Shown in pieces: positions 48,458 to 56,330 of a stretch of DNA of 64,000 nt (position 1 is its first letter; every line of letters starts with the position of its first letter). The notes beneath the pieces were generated by a model, which saw only the letters and a list, made by a program, of their open reading frames with translations, did not search any database and had not been told where the DNA came from. The DNA lies in the NCBI RefSeq assembly GCF_013184745.1, contig NZ_JAATVU010000007.1, forward strand, positions 105,679 to 169,678. Reading direction: 5' to 3'. The DNA is from Mangrovicoccus sp. HB161399. GTDB taxonomy: Bacteria > Pseudomonadota > Alphaproteobacteria > Rhodobacterales > Rhodobacteraceae. Both the position numbers and the translations under genes were made by a program.

Positions 48458-50083
48458 TTGAGTACGGATGACAAGCGCGGGCGGCAGAACAAGGCCGCCG
48501 ACGGCAAGGCAACCGAAAAGGACATCTCGGCGGCCCCGCCCGAGGTAGAGGATGCCGAGATCGTCTCCGAGACCTTGCCCGAGGGCGAGACCGCAGAGAC
48601 CGGCGCATCTGTCGCTCAGGCGGATCCCGAGATGACCAAGGAAGAGGCAGAGGCGGCCGTCGGAGAGCCGGTCCTCGAAAAGACCGAGCCGGCGGCCGAG
48701 CCGGTTCCCGCGGAAGAGCAGGCCGCCCCGGAGACCCCGGCGGAAGAGGCCCCTGCCGCGGCAACGGAGCCCGAGGCGGAAGACGAGAAGCCCGGACCGG
48801 CCCCGGCGGCCGCGCCCGTTGCCGCTCCGGCACCGGCCTCCCATGGCGGCGGCGTCTTTTCCACCGTCTTCGGCGGCGTGCTGGCCGCGCTGGTCGGCTT
48901 CGGCGCAGCGCAGTTCATCAAGGTTGACTGGATGGCGATGACCGGCTTCGGCAAGAACCCGGTCGCGGCGCAGCTGGAGCAGGTGGAAGGCCGGCTCGAC
49001 AAGCTGGAGGCCGACAACAGCGCCTCGGTCGAAACCGCCGTCGGCAAGGTCGCGGGCGAGCTTTCGGGCCAGTTCGGCGGCATGTCCGGCCAGTTCGACC
49101 AGCTGGTCTCCAATCTCGGCAGCCTGCAGGACAGCGTGTCGGGCACGCTCGGATCGGTGAACGAGACCCTGTCGGGCGCCAAGGACCAGATGGAAACCGT
49201 CGCCACGGCGATGACCAATGTGGAGTCGCGGCTGCAGGGCTTCGGCGAGCGCATCGGCGGCCTGGACGAGCGCATGGCCGAGGTCGACAAGCGCCTCGTC
49301 GCGGTCGAGCAGCGCCCGCTGGTGGAAAGCTCCGACACCGCCAAGGCAGCCTTCGATTCCTACGAGCGCCAGCTCGAGGAGCTGCGCTCCATCCTGGCGC
49401 AGCAGCGCGAGGATGCCGACGGGCTCGAAAAGCGGCTGACCGACATTTCCGCGGCCTCCGCGGCCGAGCTGACGGCGATGCAGGAAGAGGCCAGGAAGGA
49501 TCTGGCTTCCGCCCAGGATGCGGCCGCGGCGCAGGTCGCCGCCGCCGAGGAACGCGCCCGCCAGGCCGAGGCCGATGCCGAGGCGCGCGCCCAGGCGGCC
49601 GTCGCCCAGGCGGCGCTGGCCCAGGTCGTGGCCGCCCTCAATGCCGGCATCCCCTACGAGACCGCGCTGCCAGCGCTGCAGGCCGTGACCGATGTCCCGC
49701 AGGTGATCCTCGACAACGGCGGCTCGGGCATCCCGACGGTGCTGGAGCTGCAGGAAAGCTTCACGCCCGCGGCACGCGACGCGCTCCAGGCCTCGCTGAC
49801 GACGACCATGACCGAGGACCCGGCGGACCGGCTGCTCGCCTTCCTGCGCACCCAGACCGGGGTCCGGTCGCTGGAGGCGCGCGAGGGCGACGATCCGGAT
49901 GCAGTGCTGTCGCGGATGACGGTTGCGATCGAAGAGGGCGATCTGGCCGCTGCGCTCGGCGAGCTGGGCACGCTGCCCGAGGCCGGCCAGGAAGAGCTGT
50001 CGGCCTGGGCCGCGCAGGCACAGGCGCGGGTCGATGCCGATGCCGCCCTGCCGGACCTGGCCGCCGCCGTGAACACGAACTGA
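48458..50083 (+). CDS. Mic60/mitofilin-like membrane protein
   Basis: This protein of 541 residues starts at TTG 48458 behind AGGGAGAGGA. The acidic N-terminal 130 residues (Glu, Ala, Pro) are followed by one membrane helix (FSTVFGGVLAALVGFGAAQF), a long coiled coil (about residues 165-390) and a C-terminal mitofilin-like domain (LNAGIPYETALPALQAVTD to LAAAVNTN). Alphaproteobacterial Mic60 homologues next to hemD/hemY are the proposed ancestors of the mitochondrial MICOS subunit that bends inner membranes. Expected in the inner membrane with the coiled coil in the periplasm. Confidence 0.9.
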   Translation: MSTDDKRGRQNKAADGKATEKDISAAPPEVEDAEIVSETLPEGETAETGASVAQADPEMTKEEAEAAVGEPVLEKTEPAAEPVPAEEQAAPETPAEEAPAAATEPEAEDEKPGPAPAAAPVAAPAPASHGGGVFSTVFGGVLAALVGFGAAQFIKVDWMAMTGFGKNPVAAQLEQVEGRLDKLEADNSASVETAVGKVAGELSGQFGGMSGQFDQLVSNLGSLQDSVSGTLGSVNETLSGAKDQMETVATAMTNVESRLQGFGERIGGLDERMAEVDKRLVAVEQRPLVESSDTAKAAFDSYERQLEELRSILAQQREDADGLEKRLTDISAASAAELTAMQEEARKDLASAQDAAAAQVAAAEERARQAEADAEARAQAAVAQAALAQVVAALNAGIPYETALPALQAVTDVPQVILDNGGSGIPTVLELQESFTPAARDALQASLTTTMTEDPADRLLAFLRTQTGVRSLEAREGDDPDAVLSRMTVAIEEGDLAAALGELGTLPEAGQEELSAWAAQAQARVDADAALPDLAAAVNTN

Positions 50084-50093
50084 GGACAAGATC

Positions 50094-51551
50094 ATGCTCT
50101 GGACCCTTATCAAGATTCTTGTCTTCATCGCGGTCATCGTCGGCCTCGAATATGCGGTCACGATCATCGCCGGTTCCGGCGAGAACCTGACCGTGATCTT
50201 CGGCGGCTACGAGGTCACGCTGGGCCCGCTCCAGGCGGTCGTCGCGGCGATCGCGCTGTTCGTGGCGGTTTGGATCGTGCTGCGGCTGGTCGGGCTGCTG
50301 ATCGCGCTGCTGCGCTTCATCGCCGGCGACAAGACCGCCTTCACCCGCTGGTTCTACCGCTACCGCGAAAAGCGCGGCAACGAGCTGATGACCGAGGGCA
50401 TGCTGGCGCTGGCCTCCGGCGACAGCAAGCTGGCACTGCGCAAGGCGCTGAAGGCCGACGGCAAGCTCGCCGACAATTCCGCGGCGATCCTGCTCGAGGC
50501 CCAGGCCGCCGAGCAGATGGGCGACCGCACCCAGGCGATCGAGTGCTACAAGAAGCTGCTGTCGAACGACAAGACGCGCTTCGTGGCGATCCGCGGCCTG
50601 ATGCGGCAGAAGCAGGCGGAGGGCGACGAGGCCACCGCCCGCAAGCTCGCCGAGAACGCGCTGCAGCTGAAGCCAGACAATTCCGAGACCGCAGACCAGC
50701 TGTTCCTCATGCAGACGCATGAGAAGGACTGGTCGGGTGCGCGGGCGACGCTGGGGCTGAAGCGCAAGTACAAGTCGGCGCCGAAGGACCTGGCCAAGCG
50801 GCGCGACGGGCTGCTGGCGCTCTGCCAGTCCTGGGACCTCCGCCGCGAGGGCAAGCTAGAGGACGCGCGCAAGGCGGCGCTGGACGCGGCGCGGGAACTG
50901 CCGAACTTCGCGCCTGCCGTGGTCGAGGGTGCCAAGGCGCAGATGGAGATGGGCTCGGGCGCCAAGGCGGCGCAGCTGATCCGCACCGCCTGGGCGTCGG
51001 AACCCCATCCGTCGCTGGCCGCGGCCTATGCCGCGATCGATCCCGCCGAGACCCCGGAGAAGCGGGTGAAGCGCTTCGGCGACCTCGTGCGCAAGGATCC
51101 GTCCCATCCGGAGGCCCGGATGCTGATGGCCGAGCTCAACATCGCCGCCGAGAACTTCCCCGAGGCGCGGCGCGCATTGGGCGATCTGGTCGAGACGGCG
51201 CCGACGGCGCGCGTGATGACGCTGATGGCGGCGGTCGAGCGCGGCGAGGGCGGGTCGGACACGGCCGTGAAGGCCTGGCTGGCCAAGGCGGTCACCGCGC
51301 CCAGGGGCAATGCCTGGGTCTGCGAAGTCGAGGGCGCGGTCTATGCCGAATGGCAGCCGGTCTGCGATGTCTGCGGCAGCTTCGACACGCTGAGCTGGAA
51401 GCCGGCCCCGGCTTCCGAGGTGATGCCGGAGGTCTCCGCGGGCATGCTGCCGCTGATCGTCGGCGCGCTCGAGGACAAGGCGGCCGGGCCCGGCCCGGAA
51501 GAGGCGGAGACCGTCGAGGGTGCCGCCGAAGAATCGACCGAAAAAGCGTAA
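50094..51551 (+). CDS. hemY: HemY-type TPR membrane protein
   Basis: This protein of 485 residues has two N-terminal membrane helices (LIKILVFIAVIVGLEYAVTI, AVVAAIALFVAVWIVLRLVG), then TPR-like helical repeats from about residue 95 (ELMTEGMLALASGDSKLAL, QMGDRTQAIECYKKLL). The C-terminal part has a Cys cluster (WVCEVEGAVYAEW, VCDVCGSF), possibly a zinc ribbon. Despite the name it is not a protoporphyrinogen oxidase; its role in heme synthesis is unclear. It follows the Mic60-like gene by 10 bases. Confidence 0.9.
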   Translation: MLWTLIKILVFIAVIVGLEYAVTIIAGSGENLTVIFGGYEVTLGPLQAVVAAIALFVAVWIVLRLVGLLIALLRFIAGDKTAFTRWFYRYREKRGNELMTEGMLALASGDSKLALRKALKADGKLADNSAAILLEAQAAEQMGDRTQAIECYKKLLSNDKTRFVAIRGLMRQKQAEGDEATARKLAENALQLKPDNSETADQLFLMQTHEKDWSGARATLGLKRKYKSAPKDLAKRRDGLLALCQSWDLRREGKLEDARKAALDAARELPNFAPAVVEGAKAQMEMGSGAKAAQLIRTAWASEPHPSLAAAYAAIDPAETPEKRVKRFGDLVRKDPSHPEARMLMAELNIAAENFPEARRALGDLVETAPTARVMTLMAAVERGEGGSDTAVKAWLAKAVTAPRGNAWVCEVEGAVYAEWQPVCDVCGSFDTLSWKPAPASEVMPEVSAGMLPLIVGALEDKAAGPGPEEAETVEGAAEESTEKA

Positions 51552-51563
51552 TTTCGGTCTTTC

Positions 51564-51589
51564 GCTGGTAGCAGGGATTTGCTACCAGC
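51564..51589. other. Hairpin between hemY and tRNA-Thr
   Basis: GCTGGTAGCA (51564-51573) and TGCTACCAGC (51580-51589) form a perfect 10-bp stem. A second short hairpin, GGTGCT/AGCACC, is at 51598-51613, ending three bases before the tRNA. They may end the hemY message or help tRNA processing. Confidence 0.45.
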
Positions 51590-51616
51590 CGCTCTACGGT
51601 GCTACGCAGCACCGGC

Positions 51617-51692
51617 GCCGCAGTAGCTCAGCTGGTAGAGCACGTCATTCGTAATGATGGGGTCGGGGGTTCGAGTCCCTTCTGCGGCACCA
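51617..51692 (+). tRNA. tRNA-Thr (anticodon CGT)
   Basis: GCCGCAG pairs with CTGCGGC as acceptor stem. The anticodon arm is CGTCA-TTCGTAA-TGATG with anticodon CGT, reading ACG. CCA is encoded. Its 3' 16 bases form part of the attachment site of the element that follows. Confidence 0.97.
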
Positions 51693-51695
51693 CTT
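51677..51695 (+). repeat. attL core (19 bp, in tRNA-Thr 3' end)
   Basis: CCCTTCTGCGGCACCACTT. It covers the T-arm 3' strand, acceptor 3' strand and CCA of the tRNA plus three more bases. Confidence 0.9.
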
Positions 51696-51826
51696 CTTCC
51701 CAAGACATGGTTACGTTCTTCCATCGTTTTCCCTTTGGGCTCCTTTTGTGCTCGATTTGGAAGGCCGCGGTAGGTCCGTGACCCAGTTGTTGCCCATGCC
51801 GCTACTACGCGATTACTATTCTGGGC

Positions 51827-52861
51827 ATGGCGACATTCATTAAGACCGATTTCGGATGGCAGGCTCAGGTCGCGCGGCGCGTCGACGGAAAGAGCGTGCG
51901 GAAGGCAAAGACCTTCAAGACCAAGCGCGATGCCCAGATTTGGGCCCGCGAGTTCGAGGTCGAGATTTCCAAGGAGACTGCTGCCACCAGTCAGGACACC
52001 ATGGCCCAGGTGTTCGACCGGTACGGCCGGGAGCGGTCCTCCAAGAAGAAAGGCGAGCGCTGGGAGATAATCCGCCTCGAACGATTCAAGACCGACCCAG
52101 CCAACGGCAAGCCGCTCGGTGAGCATCTCATAGGCGAGATTGCGGGCGCCGACATTGCAGCTTGGCGTGACAGGCGCCTCAATGAGGTGAAGCCCGCCAG
52201 CGTCAGGCGCGAAATGAACCTGCTGAAGCACGTCTTCACCTGCGCCATCAACGACTGGGAGTTGATACAGGTCAGCCCCATGGCCAAAGTCACCCGCCCG
52301 GCCGGCAGCAAGCGCCGGAAGCGTCGTGTCCTGCCGGATGAAATCGAGAAGATCAGTGCAGCGCTCGATCTGGAAATGGAACCGTGGGTTAGCGAGAAGC
52401 AGATCACCGGCGCCGCGTTCCTCTTCGCTATCGAGACCGCCATGCGCTCCGGAGAGATCCTCGCGATTCGGAACCGCGACGTGAGCGGTATGGTCGTCCA
52501 TGTTCCTGAGACCAAGAACGATCACGAGCGCTACGTCCCCATGACGGCACGGGCGGCAGAGATCTTGGCCAAGGTGCGCAACGGAAATGCAGAGTCCGAT
52601 GCACGCCCGTTCGATATCGACGCTGTGAGCCGTGACAGCCGGTTCCGGGCTGCTGCTGCGAAGGCAGGTATCGTCGACCTGCATTTCCACGACACGCGCC
52701 ATGAGGGCATCACCCGCTTGGCGAAGCGGCTTCAAATCCTCGATCTGGCGCGCATGACTGGTCATAAGGACGTGAATGAACTCCTGACCTACTACGAGGC
52801 GTCGGGGGCGGAGCTGGCCGAGCTGCTCAACGCATCCACCTCCCGCGACGAAATCAGGTAG
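51827..52861 (+). CDS. int: Tyrosine recombinase, tRNA-Thr-specific integrase
   Basis: This protein of 344 residues has an N-terminal arm-binding/SAM-like region, then a catalytic domain with AMRSGEILAIRN (first Arg), FHDTRHEGITRL (His-x-x-Arg), MTGHKDVNELLTYYEAS (His and the nucleophilic Tyr). All catalytic residues are present, so it should be active. It lies 134 bases behind the tRNA and reads away from it. Its last 70 bases overlap, in convergent orientation, the excisionase-like gene. Confidence 0.93.
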   Translation: MATFIKTDFGWQAQVARRVDGKSVRKAKTFKTKRDAQIWAREFEVEISKETAATSQDTMAQVFDRYGRERSSKKKGERWEIIRLERFKTDPANGKPLGEHLIGEIAGADIAAWRDRRLNEVKPASVRREMNLLKHVFTCAINDWELIQVSPMAKVTRPAGSKRRKRRVLPDEIEKISAALDLEMEPWVSEKQITGAAFLFAIETAMRSGEILAIRNRDVSGMVVHVPETKNDHERYVPMTARAAEILAKVRNGNAESDARPFDIDAVSRDSRFRAAAAKAGIVDLHFHDTRHEGITRLAKRLQILDLARMTGHKDVNELLTYYEASGAELAELLNASTSRDEIR

Positions 52862-53067
52862 GGGCAGCCATCGCCGCCGGAGAACCGGGTGAAGCGGCCA
52901 TCGCGGATCCAGTTGCGGATGGTCTTCTCGCTCTTGCCCAGGCGCGTCGCGACGGTGGGGACGGGGAGCCATGCCTCCGGTGCGGTGGTGGCCTGCATCG
53001 CGTCGCGGACGGCCGCGCCGATCAGGCTGCGCAATTCGTCAGGAGTGATGAGGATAACGCCGTTCAT
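52792..53067 (-). CDS. Excisionase-like helix-turn-helix protein
   Basis: This protein of 91 residues has LPVPTVATRLGKSEKTIRNW followed by IRDGRFTRFSGG, a winged helix of the excisionase/MerR type used by AlpA and Xis proteins. Such proteins bend DNA at att sites or activate integrase. It is antisense to the integrase 3' end over 70 bases, which could let excision control integration through mRNA overlap. Start ATG 53067. Confidence 0.75.
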   Translation of the reverse strand: MNGVILITPDELRSLIGAAVRDAMQATTAPEAWLPVPTVATRLGKSEKTIRNWIRDGRFTRFSGGDGCPYLISSREVDALSSSASSAPDAS

Positions 53068-53168
53068 TCGGAACCTCGTGTGGTGGGAGAATTGAACAAT
53101 CGGAAGGGCACCGGGATGCCCTCGCGGCTGGTCAGCCCCCGGCGCGAATAAGGCGCCGGGGCGATCTG

Positions 53169-53657
53169 TCAGGCGTACTCGGGGTAGGCCTCGTTGAGCA
53201 CCTTGCCTGCATCGTAGCCCAACGCCGCGGCAACCTTCGCGAAGACGGCCGTGACGTTCAGGGCAGTGATCGCCATGGCTTCTGAATTGATCGGCTTGAT
53301 GGTGCCGTCTTCGCTGAGTTGGACGCTAACGACGCCATCGCACGCGATCAGGTAAGTCGTGCCCAGCCTGGGGTGGAACGGCAGGCCGGGCTTGCGGCCA
53401 TCGGCGGCCACCGACGCGAAATGCCCGGCAAGCTCGAAAGCTTGCGCGGGCTGATAGCTGAGCTTGTCCATGGCGGAAGTCGCAGTGGCGATCTGCATGA
53501 GCTGAACGAACGAGTATGTCCGCGCGCGCCCCTTGCTGCCTCCGCCTCCGGTCCCGGCGATGAGACCGCGGTTCGTCCAGTCCGAGATGCGTTTGGGTTC
53601 GTAGCCGATCGCCTGACCGATGGATTGGACGGTATAGTTCTGTTCAAAGAGTTCCAT
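53169..53657 (-). CDS. MerR-like HTH regulator
   Basis: This protein of 162 residues has an N-terminal HTH (NYTVQSIGQAIGYEPKRISD and WTNRGLIAGTG) and a C-terminal alpha-beta region of unknown fold. It is similar in build to small phage regulators. The start at ATG 53657 has GGAG nine bases upstream, better than the ATG two codons earlier. A palindrome just upstream (53693-53707) may be its own operator. Confidence 0.65.
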   Translation of the reverse strand: MELFEQNYTVQSIGQAIGYEPKRISDWTNRGLIAGTGGGGSKGRARTYSFVQLMQIATATSAMDKLSYQPAQAFELAGHFASVAADGRKPGLPFHPRLGTTYLIACDGVVSVQLSEDGTIKPINSEAMAITALNVTAVFAKVAAALGYDAGKVLNEAYPEYA

Positions 53658-53692
53658 TGGCATCTGCTCCGTGTGTGCCTCAAGAACACAGT

Positions 53693-53735
53693 AACGCGCT
53701 GCGCGTTTATCGTAAAGCGCTAAACGCGCTTAACG
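53693..53735. promoter_or_regulatory. Operator-like cluster upstream of MerR-like gene
   Basis: AACGCGCTGCGCGTT (53693-53707) is an inverted repeat with 7-bp arms. Two related half-site groups follow (AAGCGC at 53715, AAACGCGCTT at 53722). These lie 36-78 bases before the regulator start and could be autoregulatory sites. Confidence 0.5.
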
Positions 53736-53917
53736 TTCTTTGCCGACATCTCCAACGCCTCCCCCGCCAGAGCACTGATCACGCCGAACTGCCGCCCCAT
53801 CGCATCGTGGAATGTCTCCGGCGTCAGGAACCGGCCGGTATCGCTGGCCGCCAACCCCATGGTCGCGAGAGCGTCGATCTCGGCCAGCACGTCGGTGAGG
53901 GTACGTTCCTCGGTCAT
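53720..53917 (-). CDS. Small hypothetical protein of the element
   Basis: This protein of 65 residues (starts MTEERTLTDVLAEIDAL, ends EMSAKNVKRV) is mostly helical by pattern, without a family I know. Its start overlaps the stop of the upstream gene (ATGA), which supports that it is real. Confidence 0.5.
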   Translation of the reverse strand: MTEERTLTDVLAEIDALATMGLAASDTGRFLTPETFHDAMGRQFGVISALAGEALEMSAKNVKRV

Positions 53918-54324
53918 GCCATCGCCTCCGCCATGGCGACGATCTCGCGCAGCACCGGTTCAGACTCCTGGAAGTCGGCACCTGAGAAGCATTCGCCCTG
54001 CATCGTGATCGCGGCCAGCTTGAGGATGACGTCCCGCGCATCGCGGCTCGGTACGGAGCACATCCTGTTTTCGAGAGCGCCCCGCTCATCGTTGAGCCGC
54101 TCGAACTCATCCTCGGGCAGGTTTCCACCCTCTTCGGATTCGAGGAAAGTCCAGCGAGCCAGCCATTCACGGTACATTGCGGCAACGGGCGTCTCGGCCG
54201 CGGCAGGCATGGCGACGGCAGGGAGCGCCGCGGCTGCACCCGCGTAAGGCGCCATGGCCAGGAAGCGGCGGCGGTTGAGAGCGGACAAAGCGGTATCGTT
54301 CGCGCAGGCGCGGTCTTCGGTCAT
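53914..54324 (-). CDS. Putative Tat-exported small protein of the element
   Basis: This protein of 136 residues has an N-terminal sequence that looks like a twin-arginine signal: NRRRFLAMAPYAGAAAALPA, then AAAETP. The mature part is about 95 residues, acidic and helical (LESEEGGNLPEDEFERLN). No family recognised. Export from a small satellite-like element would be unusual and may affect the host surface or superinfection. Downstream gene overlaps by four bases. Confidence 0.55.
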   Translation of the reverse strand: MTEDRACANDTALSALNRRRFLAMAPYAGAAAALPAVAMPAAAETPVAAMYREWLARWTFLESEEGGNLPEDEFERLNDERGALENRMCSVPSRDARDVILKLAAITMQGECFSGADFQESEPVLREIVAMAEAMA

Positions 54325-54339
54325 CGGTGTCTCTCCTGG

Positions 54340-54486
54340 TTAGGTCTGGTCGGCTTCGATCTGCTTCCGCAGCATCAGGACAATCTGAGCAGTCACCGAA
54401 CGGCACTCATGCCCGGCGATCTCGCGCAGCTGATCCAGTAGGTCGGTCGGCAGGTTGAGCTTGAAGTGCTTGGTGTCGGCTTTCAT
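54340..54486 (-). CDS. Arc-type ribbon-helix-helix regulator (48 residues)
   Basis: This short gene encodes 48 residues beginning MKADTKHFKLNLPTDLL with REIAGHECRSVTAQIVLML and a KQIEADQT end, a complete RHH fold (beta strand TKHFKLNLP, then two helices). A GGAGGG Shine-Dalgarno sequence lies just upstream. Shares a 74-base divergent region with a second RHH gene. Confidence 0.7.
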   Translation of the reverse strand: MKADTKHFKLNLPTDLLDQLREIAGHECRSVTAQIVLMLRKQIEADQT

Positions 54487-54496
54487 GCGTCCCTCC

Positions 54497-54563
54497 ATGG
54501 TCCCAATATGGACCATAAGGGTTCATTGCGTCAAGAACCTAATTGGTCCAACGATGCACCATG
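54497..54563. promoter_or_regulatory. Divergent promoter with RHH-type operators
   Basis: ATGGTCC-6-GGACCAT at 54497-54516 is a perfect inverted repeat with 6-base spacer. At 54544-54559, TGGTCC-6-GCACCA repeats the form with one mismatch. Both lie between the two divergent RHH genes, the second touching the start of the plus-strand gene, so autoregulation and cross-regulation are likely. Confidence 0.6.
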
Positions 54564-54821
54564 CAGGAATCGACCGTACAGTTTAAGCTCAACATGCCGT
54601 CCTCGCTCCGCGACAGGATCGGAGAAGCCGCTGAGAAGAGCGGTCGGTCCCTCACGGCTGAGATTATCGCGCGCCTAGAAGGATCGTTCGAAACCAGCGA
54701 AAAGCTCGAAGATATCTTGGCGACATACGACGAGCTTTGGGTCAAGGTTGAGAAGCTGGAAGAGATGGTTGCCAAGCATGATCAACGCCTTAACCCAAGC
54801 GACTATCAGTGGCTTGATTAA
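54561..54821 (+). CDS. Arc-like ribbon-helix-helix DNA-binding protein
   Basis: This protein of 86 residues begins MQESTVQFKLNMPSSLRDRI, then EAAEKSGRSLTAEIIARLEG, an Arc-family RHH fold like P22 Arc/Mnt. The C-terminal 40 residues form a coiled coil (LEDILATYDELWVKVEKLEE) likely for oligomerisation. It is divergent from the shorter RHH gene and probably serves as the element's repressor. The start is leader-poor; an upstream TTG at 54543 is possible. Confidence 0.7.
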   Translation: MQESTVQFKLNMPSSLRDRIGEAAEKSGRSLTAEIIARLEGSFETSEKLEDILATYDELWVKVEKLEEMVAKHDQRLNPSDYQWLD

Positions 54822-55122
54822 TCACGCAACTGCCGGGCATCGTGGCTTTGGTCGCGGCGGACAGGCCTGGGTCGGCACGCTCGGCGTCACGGAGCTGGCG
54901 GGACTCGTGGAGGAAGCGCTTACCTCCAACATCCTTCGGAGAAATCAACGGACCATCATTGGAACCTTGATCCGACTTCCGATCTCCACCGTGCGACCTA
55001 GCTTCCCCACGGTCCTGCGCCGCGTCGTATTTGTCTGCGAAAGCGTTCAGGACGAGAACGCTTTCCCGCGCTGGCCATCTTTGGCCACCTTCCGTCTCCC
55101 GGTTCAGCGTCGGCACCGGCAA
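54790..55122 (-). pseudogene. Remnant of phage-type protein with RGE..HGGDRKSDQ motif
   Basis: An open frame of 110 residues contains FADKYDAAQDRGEARSHGG, then DRKSDQ and FLHESRQLRDAERADPG, a sequence familiar from ParB-like/plasmid or phage proteins in alphaproteobacteria. Similarity to that pattern stops after RDAERADPG, where intact versions continue with a VRR-type segment; the 3' part here looks frameshifted or replaced. It has no clear ribosome site. I take it as a decayed gene fragment. Confidence 0.4.
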
Positions 55123-55218
55123 TCATAAGCAGATTGACGCATGACATATTCTCGTTTCTAGATGGTCGGCACCGATGGCTGTACTCCCAAGGCGGCTTTC
55201 TCGGTCCCTTAAGTAAAC

Positions 55219-55254
55219 TGTGCCGTCACGCTCCGTAGTGGCGGCACATTTTTT
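55219..55254 (+). terminator. Intrinsic terminator, GTGCCG hairpin 1
   Basis: TGTGCCGTCAC (55219-55229) pairs with GTGGCGGCACA (55238-55248; one G-T pair), followed by TTTTTT. Confidence 0.85.
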
Positions 55255-55426
55255 GGCCGTCTACATCTTCTCTGTTTCGAACTCATCCACCAGCCGCTGC
55301 CGCTATGAAAGAAAATTCCACCTGTAGCGCTACACAATCATACGTTGAGTTGACTCATGTTGAATACGTGCCAAAGGTTATCGGCATTGACCGAAAGCAC
55401 TTCCATTCGGATATTTGCAATCAAGA

Positions 55427-55466
55427 AACTGTGCCGCCAGTTCCCTTTGTGGCGGCACAGTTTTTT
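55427..55466 (+). terminator. Intrinsic terminator, GTGCCG hairpin 2
   Basis: AACTGTGCCGCCA (55427-55439) and TGGCGGCACAGTT (55450-55462) form a perfect 13-bp stem with T-run after it. The mirror A-rich side makes it weakly bidirectional. Confidence 0.88.
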
Positions 55467-55501
55467 GCTGGGACGACGGCACGCCAGCCCATACCCCCCC
55501 A

Positions 55502-55538
55502 GAGAAAAAGGTGCCGCCACGGAGGTAAGCGGCGGCAC
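55502..55538 (-). terminator. Intrinsic terminator, GTGCCG hairpin 3
   Basis: GTGCCGCC (55511-55518) pairs with GGCGGCAC (55531-55538). Read on the minus strand it is followed by CTTTTTCTC. It would end the capsid-terminase transcript, about 180 bases after the terminase gene. Confidence 0.75.
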
Positions 55539-55719
55539 AGACACTCATATGACCGGGTGAGCACTACTGGGAGAGAGCGCTCGGTCTCACCCTTAAATGA
55601 TGCATTCCCAGATTACGTTTCGTCAATTCTACTTAAGGATGATTAAAGTGGCTAAGAGTCTCTGGAGATTGATCATCTGAACGCCATGACACGAACAGGA
55701 TCACGCGGTCGCCCGCCTC

Positions 55720-56118
55720 TCAGTTCATGAACTGCGCGAAGGGATCATCTTCGTCGGCGTCCGGCTTCTGCCAGACCTTGCTGCGGTCAGTCGGGGATGC
55801 CCCGAGCTTGCCGATCGCCGTGTTGGCTGCAGAGAGCATGGACGCGGGCACCAGCTCGCCAGCTTTGGCCAGCATGCGGACCTGCCCGATGGCCACGCAT
55901 GCCGCCTCCAGCGCTTGCCTGTCGGCTCTCACAAGCCAGGGCAGGTTTTCCGAGCACTCGGCCCAGACTGCTTTCGCATCGGTCGGCAGATAGGCAGGCG
56001 GGTCGCCTACGGGATCGTCGCTGACCGCCGGTTCCGATCGGCCGCGGAATCGCTCCGGGTGCGCCTTGTCCGCCCCTGTGAGGCGTGCCTTGCTGAGCGG
56101 TGTCTTGGGTCTTGGCAC
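55720..56118 (-). CDS. Phage terminase small subunit, P27-like
   Basis: This protein of 132 residues begins PRPKTPLSKARLTGADKAHP after a GTG at 56118 (GAGG five bases before). The pattern PPAYLPTDAKAVWAECSENL and LVRADRQALEAACVAIGQV is that of the P27 terminase small subunits, which recognise viral DNA and start packaging. Longer frames to 56298 are Arg-rich and probably not translated. No large subunit is found in the window, so packaging would depend on a helper phage. It lies downstream of the capsid gene. Confidence 0.82.
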   Translation of the reverse strand: MPRPKTPLSKARLTGADKAHPERFRGRSEPAVSDDPVGDPPAYLPTDAKAVWAECSENLPWLVRADRQALEAACVAIGQVRMLAKAGELVPASMLSAANTAIGKLGASPTDRSKVWQKPDADEDDPFAQFMN

Positions 56119-56330
56119 GGGCGCCTCGCTGTTGCTGGTGAGATGTGGCCGGGCGCGTTCTCGCCCGCGCCCGGCCCTTGTTGAGCGCCCCCGGTTCCGC
56201 CGTAGCGCCCTGCGCCGCGCCCCGGATGGAGGAAAGGGGCCGCGCCGTCTCGGGGTTGTTTCCGTACTCGCCGAGTGAACGGGGGTGCTTTGGCTCAAGC
56301 AACAAAGCCGGGGGCATCCTCCCCTTGTTC

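Larger units (their letters stand above)
55123..55719. other. Non-coding stretch with three related GTGCCG hairpins
   Basis: No gene is supported here. Two plus-strand terminator hairpins (55219-55254 and 55427-55466) and one minus-strand terminator hairpin (55502-55538) share the GTGCCG(C/T)C stem. Between the first two is a 170-base stretch that could be a short transcript. Confidence 0.5.
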
